Assembly (NCBI GenBank): GCA_003021235.1 | Contig: PXQR01000091.1 | Location: forward strand, 1-43,014 | Source: Halobacteriales archaeon QH_6_64_20 | Lineage (GTDB): Archaea; Halobacteriota; Halobacteria; Halobacteriales; Halococcaceae | Reading direction: 5' to 3' | DNA length: 43,014 nucleotides | Shown: positions 1 to 7,007 of the stretch, piece by piece | How positions within the stretch are numbered: position 1 is the first letter of the stretch | Layout of the letters: every line of letters begins with the position of its first letter | The notes under the pieces: model-generated | What the model saw: the letters and a program-made list of their open reading frames with translations, nothing else | What the model was told of the DNA's origin: nothing | Databases searched by the model: none | Program-made: the position numbers and the translations under genes

Positions 1-2
1 AC

Positions 3-1373
3 GAGGTCGACGCCGGCGGGACCTTCGAGAAACGGGTTCGAAGCGACGAGACGTTCGAGAACGCTCTCGTCGACGTGAGCGCCGAGAACGCGGGGTTCGA
101 TATCGTCGCGACGGGTAGCGACTGGACGATCCGAAACGTCGGCATCAGCGGGACGAACGGGAGCGAAGCGGCGGGTTCAGCGTTCAGGCTCCAGGTAGCG
201 AAGGGGAGTTCCGGAACGTTCGAGAACGTCTACATCGGCGACGGCGCGGTCGACGGCGACAACGCCGGAATCTTCGTGCCGACCGCTCACGCCGGCACCC
301 TCACGATCCGGCGCTGTCACGTTGCGGGCTGGCCGGACAACGGGATCTACGCCAGCGCGCCGGGACGCGAGGAGCGCAATGGGCAGGGGGGTGTCGTCCG
401 GATCGTCGACTCCTATGCGTACAACAACAACATCGCGGGCTTCCGGCTCGGCACCGACGGCTCCTCGATCGAGCGCTCGGTCGTCCACGTCGAAAGCGAC
501 GTTCCGAACAACGCCGCCGGCAAGGAAAACGCCCGCGGGATCTGGGTGAAGGAGGGCGGTACCGTCGACATCGAGAACTGTGACGTTCTCCTCGCCCATC
601 CCGACGGGACGAACTGCGTTATCGAGAGCGACGACGGCTCGGAGGGACTCGCACGCGTGCGAAACTCGTCGGTCGCGGCGCGAGCGGACGCCGAGCGCTT
701 TTACGGAAACGTTACCAGCAGTGACGTCGACGACGACCCGGACGTGACGCCGCCGGCGAGCGTGCCCGAAAGCCCCGAAGCGGCCGCCCGCGGGCGACAT
801 AACGGTGACGGTGCGGACGACGGATCGGGCGAGGCGAGCGCCGCAGGCGCCACGAGCGACGCGGGCAACCGAAAATCGATCGTCGTCGCGGGCGGCGACC
901 GCAACGAGGGGAAAGTCATCGACTACACGCTCGAAGCGGACGGCGACCTCGCCGGAACGGTCGCCGCCGAGGACGACGAGACGGTTACCGACGGGCGAGT
1001 CGACGGGCTAACCGACGGCTCGCGGGACGCCTTCGCGCTCGACGGTGCCATCACCTCGTTCGAAGCGACGTTGACCGACGACCAGGACCGACCTCGCGCC
1101 CGCGTTGTGATCACCGCGGACGGCGATCGGTCCCGCGTTCGCTTCGAAGGCGGTAGCGACGACGACCTCCTCGAATACCGGTTGGAGGTGACCGGATCGG
1201 TAACGGCGACGCCGAGTGTCGAGGAGGAAAGCGGCGTCTCGGAGCGCAGCGCCCGCGGAGCGACGGGCGGTGCGGCGGACGAGCTTTCGTTCACCGGCGA
1301 GATCGTCTCGCTTCGGGCTGCGTTCCCGCCCGACGGGGAGCGGTTCCTCGTGGCGGTGAAGCCCGGTCGCTGA
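3..1373 (+). CDS. Right-handed beta-helix repeat protein (5' truncated)
   Basis: The reading frame is open to the left edge, so the N-terminus lies outside the window; 456 residues are visible. The first ~210 visible residues have the short, Gly/Asn/Val-rich rungs of a parallel beta-helix (for example ENVYIGDGAVDGDNAGIFV, then IRRCHVAGWPDNGIYA). An Asp/Glu/Ala-rich linker follows. The C-terminal ~160 residues hold two related beta-rich units (IDYTLEADGDL...ITSFEATL and EYRLEVTGSV...IVSLRAAF), a tail typical of secreted haloarchaeal beta-helix proteins. The role is probably extracellular or cell-surface, perhaps polysaccharide-related; this is inferred from the fold only. No catalytic residues can be assigned. 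The stop codon TGA runs directly into a short heptad-repeat stretch. Confidence 0.75.
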   Translation, partial: EVDAGGTFEKRVRSDETFENALVDVSAENAGFDIVATGSDWTIRNVGISGTNGSEAAGSAFRLQVAKGSSGTFENVYIGDGAVDGDNAGIFVPTAHAGTLTIRRCHVAGWPDNGIYASAPGREERNGQGGVVRIVDSYAYNNNIAGFRLGTDGSSIERSVVHVESDVPNNAAGKENARGIWVKEGGTVDIENCDVLLAHPDGTNCVIESDDGSEGLARVRNSSVAARADAERFYGNVTSSDVDDDPDVTPPASVPESPEAAARGRHNGDGADDGSGEASAAGATSDAGNRKSIVVAGGDRNEGKVIDYTLEADGDLAGTVAAEDDETVTDGRVDGLTDGSRDAFALDGAITSFEATLTDDQDRPRARVVITADGDRSRVRFEGGSDDDLLEYRLEVTGSVTATPSVEEESGVSERSARGATGGAADELSFTGEIVSLRAAFPPDGERFLVAVKPGR

Positions 1374-1423
1374 TCGCCGACCGCTATCGACCGTGAACGG
1401 CGGATGGACGGCGGACGGCTGAG
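1372..1423. repeat. Degenerate 7-bp repeats after a stop codon
   Basis: From the second base of the stop codon the sequence reads in 7-bp steps: GATCGCC, GACCGCT, ATCGACC, GTGAACG, GCGGATG, GACGGCG, GACGGCT. Units share a GAYCG-like core. It sits between two convergent genes and resembles the longer array at 28319-28430. Confidence 0.45.
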
Positions 1424-1456
1424 TTCGGTCCCTCGACCCGCTCACGCTCCCCCCGC

Positions 1457-1813
1457 TTACCGCGTCTTGTCGGCGTCGAGACACCGACAGACCGCCAGTC
1501 GGCCCCCACACTGTGGACACGCCTCGACCGGACAGAACGGGTGGTGGTATCCACCCGGCCGAACGTCACACCCCGGACAGCGATCGGCGGCCGACATCCC
1601 TTCCTCCTCGCCGTACCGGATCGCCCGCAGAGTTACCCCGTTAGGAAACGCGATCGTCGCCGTCGTACAGCTATCCGCGATGGGTAAGTCACGACCGCAA
1701 TCGAAACACTGCTCGACCGCTCGCACTCCAGCCGGACGTCCTCCGGCGCTCCGCTCGTCGTCTCGCGTCCCCTGACCCCCGATCGCGTCCCGAACGCCCT
1801 CGATGGAACCCAT
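1457..1813 (-). CDS. Zinc-ribbon protein of unknown function
   Basis: A 118-residue soluble protein with several Cys/His pairs: CFDCGRDL near residue 36, CPGCD near 79, then HHPFCPVEACPQCGGRL and CRC towards the C-terminus. The pattern implies two zinc-binding knuckles. The first 30 residues are hydrophilic and probably disordered. No enzymatic motif is visible. The start ATG is followed by a normal haloarchaeal codon pattern, and an AT-rich TTTAA-containing stretch about 35 nt upstream could be its promoter. It is convergent with the beta-helix gene and appears to be a single-gene unit. Small haloarchaeal zinc-finger proteins of this kind are common and mostly uncharacterised; a nucleic-acid or protein-binding role is only a guess. 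Confidence 0.65.
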   Translation of the reverse strand: MGSIEGVRDAIGGQGTRDDERSAGGRPAGVRAVEQCFDCGRDLPIADSCTTATIAFPNGVTLRAIRYGEEEGMSAADRCPGCDVRPGGYHHPFCPVEACPQCGGRLAVCRCLDADKTR

Positions 1814-2108
1814 TAGCTCGTGTTCGTATTACGGTAGGCGGAGGTTAAATCCGTATTGTAGATTGCTTACGACATACGTTGCTCGACTCGAACGCCGTAG
1901 CCCGGCATCGTCGTCGAGGCTCGGCGATACCCGCGCGTTCCTCCGGCGTCTCGTGCCCCTCGGCCGCAGTACGAAGGGGCTACCGCGACTCGTGACGCTC
2001 TCGGGGCACTGCGGACGATCGGGCCGTACGTACGCCGCGGCTCCCACGGGGATCGGTAACCACGGACCCGAACGGGACGGCGCGCACGAGAGGGACGCTT
2101 CGACGGGG

Positions 2109-2363
2109 CTACGATCGGTTCCGAGCGTACTTGACCAGCGCTTCGCCGAGCGAACCGACAAGCATGAGAAAGGAGCCGACGACGAACGCCCATACGCCGA
2201 GCGTTTGGAGTTGCTGTTCGAACAGGAACAGGACACTGCCGACGAAGAACAACACGTTGCCGATGAGTCCCAAGGTCAAGTGGATCCACTGGTACTCGTC
2301 GAAGAAGTCCCTGAGAACGGCTCTGTCCACGAATCGAAGCGAACGGCTCGTTCCGGCTCCCAT
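2109..2363 (-). CDS. YrhK-like small membrane protein
   Basis: An 84-residue protein with two hydrophobic helices (WIHLTLGLIGNVLFFVGSVLF and VWAFVVGSFLMLVGSLGEAL) separated by a short loop, preceded by a soluble N-terminus with FDEYQWIHL. This layout fits the YrhK domain family of small integral membrane proteins, whose function is not known. The start is taken at the ATG at 2361-2363: an in-frame ATG 21 codons further upstream lies inside the TATA element (TTTATAAA on the minus strand), so it cannot be translated from this promoter. It appears to be monocistronic. Confidence 0.65.
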   Translation of the reverse strand: MGAGTSRSLRFVDRAVLRDFFDEYQWIHLTLGLIGNVLFFVGSVLFLFEQQLQTLGVWAFVVGSFLMLVGSLGEALVKYARNRS

Positions 2364-2425
2364 CGGTCGTCCGTACGGAACGATCGTGCCGGATCGGAAA
2401 CCGTGTTGGCCTGCGATCTTAAGCA

Positions 2426-2436
2426 ATTTATAAAAC
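2426..2436 (-). promoter_or_regulatory. TATA box for the YrhK-like gene
   Basis: On the minus strand this reads TTTTATAAATT, a near-ideal archaeal TATA element in an otherwise GC-rich region. Transcription would begin about 25 nt downstream (near 2405), giving a ~40-nt leader to the ATG at 2363 and ruling out the longer reading frame. Confidence 0.65.
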
Positions 2437-2477
2437 CCTCCGAGTTGGGAGGCGATTTCGTCAGTACGTCGTTTACC

Positions 2478-3164
2478 TCACGAGCGTTCGTCGCGTCGCT
2501 CGGCCGCCGTCTCGAAGGCCGCCTCCGCCCGTTCGCGCGAGCGGCGTCCCTCGCGGGCGGCGATCGCCTCCGGGTCGGGGCTCGCGTCGTCGTCGATCCG
2601 CGCCCACGAACCGTGTACCTTCGCGTGACACCACCGACAGAGCGAGACGGTGATCTCGTGGCTTCCCTCGCTCGAACGCGCTTCGGCGTACGAGAGGTGG
2701 TGTTCGGCGAGCAACGGGCGCTTTCCCGACGAGGTCGTCCGGCGTTCCTCGAGTCCACACCGAACGCACCGGTGATCGCGCGACCGCGAGCGGTAGTGCG
2801 GGCAGTCGCACCACGTCCATGTTCCGTCGCACTCGGCGTCGCGACCGTACTTCCCGTCGTGTTCGCCGTCGTTGCCTATACCGGGGTTCGCCCCGTCCGA
2901 CCCGTCTGACGCGCCCGACGCATCCGACACGCCCGATGCGTTCGACGCGTCCGACGCGCCCGGCGCGCCCGCCTCCGTCGAGTCGTCCGTAACGACGGGA
3001 CAGGCGTAGTCCTCGCGGCGGCGCTCGCGGGCGAAGGCCGGGTCGCGCTCGGCGTGCTCGACGGCGAACCGACAGCGCCCGTCGTCGGTTACGTAATCGC
3101 ACTGGCCGGCGAAGGCGTAGGGATCGTCGACCCCAACCGACGTCCCCGACGGGGTCTCTTCCAT
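2478..3164 (-). CDS. HNH-like zinc-binding protein with low-complexity linker
   Basis: A 228-residue haloarchaeal protein. The N-terminal part (residues 1-60) has Cys residues in CDYVTDDGRCRF and YACPVV. Residues ~65-105 are a Ser/Asp/Ala/Gly linker made of repeated DAS/GAS units. The C-terminal half has CDCPHY, then CVRCGLEER, then EHHLSYAEA near residue 153 and LCRWCHAKVHGSW near 180. The paired histidines followed by CxxCH and a later His match the HNH (beta-beta-alpha metal) arrangement, as in small HNH endonucleases. The acidic linker and Cys-rich N-terminus are unlike mobile homing nucleases, and there is no neighbouring restriction or methylase gene. DNA cleavage is therefore uncertain; it may be a zinc-binding housekeeping protein of haloarchaea. 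Confidence 0.65.
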   Translation of the reverse strand: MEETPSGTSVGVDDPYAFAGQCDYVTDDGRCRFAVEHAERDPAFARERRREDYACPVVTDDSTEAGAPGASDASNASGVSDASGASDGSDGANPGIGNDGEHDGKYGRDAECDGTWTWCDCPHYRSRSRDHRCVRCGLEERRTTSSGKRPLLAEHHLSYAEARSSEGSHEITVSLCRWCHAKVHGSWARIDDDASPDPEAIAAREGRRSRERAEAAFETAAERRDERS

Positions 3165-3240
3165 ACGACCGGTTTCTCGGTCGGGGACTTCGGAGTTACG
3201 ACCGCTCCGCCGAGTCCCTGCTCCGGTCGCCGTCGGATAC

Positions 3241-3300
3241 TCGATCTATATTCCACTTTATCTAAATTAGTAAATTAGAATCGAACGGGTAGAATTATAC
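3241..3300 (+). promoter_or_regulatory. AT-rich promoter region upstream of the DUF7282 gene
   Basis: This 60-bp stretch contains TCTATATTCC, CTTTATCTAAATTAG and GAATTATAC, any of which could serve as TATA elements, in a chromosome that is otherwise ~65% G+C. The exact start site cannot be chosen by eye. The low G+C extends to the start codon. Confidence 0.4.
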
Positions 3301-3352
3301 AAGCGACGATAGCAAATCATAAGTGGGCGGAGACAGGAGACTTCAATGGATT

Positions 3353-4156
3353 ATGGGAAACGATAGTTCGGTGCTGTGGGGCGTCGGCGCGGCCGCCGTT
3401 GCCCTGTTAGTCGCGGTGTCGCTGGTCGCCGGTGTCGGTGCGGTCTCGGCGGACAGTCACACCGATGAGAACCCCGAAGCATCGGTGGACTTCGACGATC
3501 AGACGACCGAGGGTGATATCGTTACCGTCGACGAGGTCACGGTCGAAGAGGGTGGGTTCGTCGCGATCCACGACTCGTCGTTGCTCGACGGTGAAGTAGT
3601 GGAAAGCGTTATCGGGGTCTCCGAATACCTCGAAGCCGGCACGCACGAGGACGTCGAAGTGACCCTGTTCGAAGAGGTTGACGGTGCCGAGTTCGACCAG
3701 TCCGAACTCGACGAGGACAGCACGCTGATCGCAATGCCCCACCGCGACACCGACGGCGACGAGGAGTACGACTTCGTCGAGAACGATGGCGGTAACGACG
3801 GTCCCTACACCGAGGACGGTGAAGCGGTCGTCAACGACGCGCACGTCGATGTCGAGGAAACCGACGACGATGATGCGGTCTTCTCCGAGCCGGTCGAGAT
3901 CGCCGTTGAGGGACTCACCATCGAGGTCGGCCCGCCCGAAGAGGGTGACGAGGACGGAGTCTACACCGACCTCAACGGTGACGACGAGGTCACCGTTCTC
4001 GACGCGCTACTACATGCCGTCGTCGTGACCGCCGTCGAGGAGGACGAACTCGACCTCAGCGGCGAGCAGGCCGAGGCCGTCGACATCGACGGGGACGGTG
4101 ACGTCGACTACGACGACGCACTCGAAATCGCGGAGATAGCCCACGAAGAGGGCTGA
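3353..4156 (+). CDS. Secreted DUF7282 protein with C-terminal dockerin-like EF-hands
   Basis: A 267-residue, very acidic protein. Residues ~8-31 are a hydrophobic signal segment (LLVAVSLVAGVGAVSA), so it is probably exported. Residues ~45-180 match the haloarchaeal DUF7282 type (TVDEVTVEEGGFVAIHDSS, later LIAMPHRDTDGDEEY). The last ~60 residues hold two Ca2+-loop motifs, DLNGDDEVTVLDAL and DIDGDGDVDYDDALEI, spaced as in type I dockerins. In bacteria dockerins bind cohesins; in archaea the partner is generally unknown. The start ATG at 3353 is preferred over an upstream GTG because it places the signal peptide at the N-terminus and has GGAGA 12 nt upstream. The upstream ~100 bp are AT-rich. 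Confidence 0.75.
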   Translation: MGNDSSVLWGVGAAAVALLVAVSLVAGVGAVSADSHTDENPEASVDFDDQTTEGDIVTVDEVTVEEGGFVAIHDSSLLDGEVVESVIGVSEYLEAGTHEDVEVTLFEEVDGAEFDQSELDEDSTLIAMPHRDTDGDEEYDFVENDGGNDGPYTEDGEAVVNDAHVDVEETDDDDAVFSEPVEIAVEGLTIEVGPPEEGDEDGVYTDLNGDDEVTVLDALLHAVVVTAVEEDELDLSGEQAEAVDIDGDGDVDYDDALEIAEIAHEEG

Positions 4157-4183
4157 AACGGCCGAACCGGCGAACCCTTTCTT

Positions 4184-4239
4184 TCGACTCGGTCCCGATT
4201 TTCGATCCTGACTCTCGACTCCGACCCCTGACATCGATG
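4184..4239. repeat. Degenerate 7-bp repeats downstream of the DUF7282 gene
   Basis: After a pyrimidine-rich stretch that may terminate transcription (CCCTTTCTTTC, 4175-4185), the sequence runs in 7-bp steps: TCGACTC, GGTCCCG, ATTTTCG, ATCCTGA, CTCTCGA, CTCCGAC, CCCTGAC, ATCGATG. Units are imperfect but share CGAC/CTGAC cores. Confidence 0.35.
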
Positions 4240-4284
4240 CCGACCTCGTTTCGCGGCTTGGAGAGGAAAGCGCGTATAGCCTGT

Positions 4285-4395
4285 GAGCGCTCGTAACCGA
4301 CGGTTCGCAACGCTCGTGGCGAGCAGTCGTGAGCGAATGAGCAAAGACTTCGCACCGGAGTCGCCTTGAGGTCCCGGGTGCAAGCAATGGCGTGA
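4285..4395 (+). promoter_or_regulatory. Structured tmcA leader with mini-ORFs
   Basis: A TATA-like GCGTATAGCC at 4272-4281 would start a transcript near 4302. Two hairpins are possible here: GAGCG (4285) with CGCTC (4311), enclosing AACC-gac-GGTT; and GCTCG-tgg-CGAGC at 4312-4324. A ten-codon ORF (MSKDFAPESP) spans 4337-4369. A two-codon ORF ATG-GCG-TGA (4387-4395) overlaps the GTG start of tmcA by four bases. Whether the leader is translated or regulatory is unknown. Confidence 0.3.
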
Positions 4396-6839
4396 GTTCC
4401 CTCGCCGCGCTCGTCGGTGCTCTCCGCGCGGAGGCACGCCGGACGAACGAGCGCCGCCTGCTGGTGCTCCACGGAACGCGCGAGGCGTGCTACGAGGGCG
4501 CGCGCGAAGCGCTCGCCGCGAGCGGGGTCGATCGGCAGGAAACGAAGCTCGTCGGCGAGCACGACGCCCTTCCCGCCGAGCGCGTTCCGCCGAAGCGAAC
4601 GAACGCGTTGCTCGGCACGACGACGACGGTAGCGATGTTCGACGCCCACGACTCGTGTCGCCCGAACGCGCTCGGGCGCGTCGTCGGCACCGTCGACGGC
4701 GGCGGCCTGGTATTTTTCCTCGTTCCGCCGCTCGCCGAGTGGCCGGACCGTCGGGACGGGTTCGACGCCTCGCTCGCCGTCTTTCCCTACGACGTCGAGG
4801 ACGTCACCGGGGCGTTCAGGACGCGACTGGTCTCGCTCCTGCGAGCACACCCGGGAATCGCGATCGTCGACGCCGGTTCGCGCTCGGTCGAGCGCGACGG
4901 GCGTACCCACCCCGCTCCGCGGCGGCGTTCAGGGCCGAACGTCGGGCGCTCTCCCGGCGAACCGTCGCGAGCTACCGGCACGACGGCGGACGGGAGGACG
5001 GCTACCGGCGATCGGGAGGGAACGGGGTTCCCGGCGGCGGTCTACGAACGATGCCTGACGGCCGATCAGAGACGGTGCGTCCGGACGTTCGAGCGCCTCC
5101 ACGGATCGAGGGTGGCGATCGTCGCCGAGGCCGACCGTGGACGGGGCAAATCGAGCGCCGCCGGCCTCGCCGCGGGGGCGCTCGCGGCGGACGGAAAGGA
5201 CGCACTCGTGACCGCACCGAGCTACCGAGCCAGTACCGAGCTGTTTGCCCGCGCCGCGGCGGTACTCACCGATCTCGATATCGAGGTGGTCCCTGACGAC
5301 GAGGCAAACCCGCGCGTTCTCGATACCGATAGCGGGCGCGTTCGGTTCGTCCCCCCGAGAGTCGCGGCCGATCTCGTCAGTCGACGGTCCGGGTCGGCCG
5401 CGGTCGACCGCGGTGAGGGGACCGGAACGGTGCGGACCGAGGTCGAGGGGGACTTCGGGGCCGACGGGCGTAGCGAACCCGACGTCGTGTTCGTCGACGA
5501 GGCGGCCGGCCTCCCGATCCCGGTGCTCGACCGGCTTCTCGGGGCCGACCGGATCGCGTTTACGACCACGGTCCACGGCTACGAGGGGGCCGGCCGGGGC
5601 TTTACCGTACGGTTCCGCGAGCGACTGGCGGCGAGCGACCACGAGGTCACGGAGACGCGCCTCGACGAGCCGGTACGGTACGCGGCGGGCGACCCGATCG
5701 AGGTCTGGGTTTTTCGCGCGCTGTTGCTCGACGCCCGCCCGCCGGTCGAGCCGCTCGTCGCCGACGCCGCCCCCGAAACGGTGCAGTACGAACGCCTCGC
5801 GAGTGCCGACCTGCTGGCCGACGAACAGCTCCTACGGGAGGCTTTCGGCCTGCTCGTCGCCGCCCATTATCGCACCGAGCCGAACGACCTAGCGCGTCTG
5901 CTCGACGGGCCGAACCTCGCGGTGCGCGTGCTGGTCCATCGAGGGCACGTCGTGTCGGTCTGTCTGCTCGCGCGCGAGGGCGGACTGCCCGCCGAGCGCC
6001 GGCGGGACCTCTACGAGGGCAAGCGGATCAAGGGGCACATGCTACCGGACCTACTGACGAGCCAGTTATCCGACGAGCATGCTAGCGGCCTTATCGGAGT
6101 CCGCGTGGTCAGAATCGCCACCCACGACGCCGCCCGCTCGCGCGGCCTCGGCTCACACCTCCTCGATCGGGTGCGCGCGGAACTGGAGGGCGAAACGACC
6201 GGCCACGACCGGGAAAACGGGGATCGCTTCGGGCGCGTCGATTGGCTCGGTGTCGGGTACGGCGCGACACCCCCGCTGATCGACTTCTGGCGGGCGAACG
6301 ACTTTCACACCGTCCACGTCTCGACGACGCGCAATGATCGAAGCGGCGAACACTCCGCGCTCATGCTCTCGGGACTCACCGATCGAGGCGAGGCGCTCAC
6401 GGAACGCCACACCCGCTGGTTCGCCCGGCGCTTTCCGGCGGTGCTGTCGGATGCGCTGTCGGCGCTCGATCCGGACATCGCTCGCGGCGCGCTCTCGGGT
6501 GCCGGCGTCGCGATCGAACCCGATCTCTCCGCGCGCGAGTGGCGGGTGATCTGCGGGGCGGCGTACGGATCGGGGCTGTACGACGCCGACCCGGGCCCGT
6601 TCCGGCGGCTCGCGCTCGCGTACTTCACCGACCCGGAGGCCTCCGGCGCGCTGTCGGATCGGGAGGAACGCCTGCTCGTTCGCCGGGTGTTCCAGGCTCG
6701 CCCGCCCGAAACGATCGCACGGCGGCTCGGCTACGAGTCGAAGCGCCAGTGTCTACGCGGGCTTGGCGATGCCTACGCCACGCTCGCCGATCGCTACGGG
6801 GACGAGATCGGCCGTGCAGAGCGCGACCGTTACGGGTGA
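4392..6839 (+). CDS. tmcA: tRNA(Met) cytidine acetyltransferase TmcA
   Basis: An 815-residue enzyme of the TmcA/Nat10/Kre33 family, which uses acetyl-CoA and ATP to make N4-acetylcytidine; in archaea the family acetylates tRNA and many rRNA and mRNA sites. Order: N-terminal domain (residues 1-170, lacking strong motifs), an Asp/Arg/Gly-rich linker, RecD-like ATPase with Walker A ADRGRGKSSAAGLAAG near 246-262 and Walker B VVFVDEAAG near 363, then a GNAT acetyltransferase domain with VRIATHDAARSRGLGSHLL near 571, and a C-terminal tRNA-binding helical region (RRLGYESKRQCLRGLGD). The start is GTG at 4392; the nearby ATG at 4387 meets TGA after two codons. A T5 run follows the stop codon. No damaged motif was seen. 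It is longer than E. coli TmcA (~670 aa), mostly because of linkers and insertions. Confidence 0.93.
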   Translation: MSSLAALVGALRAEARRTNERRLLVLHGTREACYEGAREALAASGVDRQETKLVGEHDALPAERVPPKRTNALLGTTTTVAMFDAHDSCRPNALGRVVGTVDGGGLVFFLVPPLAEWPDRRDGFDASLAVFPYDVEDVTGAFRTRLVSLLRAHPGIAIVDAGSRSVERDGRTHPAPRRRSGPNVGRSPGEPSRATGTTADGRTATGDREGTGFPAAVYERCLTADQRRCVRTFERLHGSRVAIVAEADRGRGKSSAAGLAAGALAADGKDALVTAPSYRASTELFARAAAVLTDLDIEVVPDDEANPRVLDTDSGRVRFVPPRVAADLVSRRSGSAAVDRGEGTGTVRTEVEGDFGADGRSEPDVVFVDEAAGLPIPVLDRLLGADRIAFTTTVHGYEGAGRGFTVRFRERLAASDHEVTETRLDEPVRYAAGDPIEVWVFRALLLDARPPVEPLVADAAPETVQYERLASADLLADEQLLREAFGLLVAAHYRTEPNDLARLLDGPNLAVRVLVHRGHVVSVCLLAREGGLPAERRRDLYEGKRIKGHMLPDLLTSQLSDEHASGLIGVRVVRIATHDAARSRGLGSHLLDRVRAELEGETTGHDRENGDRFGRVDWLGVGYGATPPLIDFWRANDFHTVHVSTTRNDRSGEHSALMLSGLTDRGEALTERHTRWFARRFPAVLSDALSALDPDIARGALSGAGVAIEPDLSAREWRVICGAAYGSGLYDADPGPFRRLALAYFTDPEASGALSDREERLLVRRVFQARPPETIARRLGYESKRQCLRGLGDAYATLADRYGDEIGRAERDRYG

Positions 6840-6840
6840 C

Positions 6841-6850
6841 CGTTTTTGTT
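6841..6850 (+). terminator. Oligo-T terminator after tmcA
   Basis: CGTTTTTGTT begins two bases after the tmcA stop codon. A T5 tract is the usual intrinsic termination signal for archaeal RNA polymerase, and such tracts are rare in this GC-rich window. Confidence 0.45.
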
Positions 6851-7007
6851 CCTACTCGTCGGTCCGAAGCGGACATCGACGGGAAGCGGACCGTTATCCG
6901 TCCCGAAAGCTCCGAACGACCCGGCGATCGGCGAGCGACCGATAGCCGGTCGAGAACCCGCTCGTCGCAACAGAAGGCCTATTTCTCGTTCGTCACGAGA
7001 GGTACTG

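Noticed and set aside
1803-2909. 368-codon plus-strand ORF
   Set aside because: Antisense to the YrhK-like and HNH-like genes, with an irregular composition; a shadow frame.
4250-4395. Possible tRNA or RNase P RNA-like sequence upstream of tmcA (GAGGAAAG, GGTCCCGGGTGCAAG)
   Set aside because: No cloverleaf can be folded and the conserved RNase P core is absent; hairpins listed as a leader instead.
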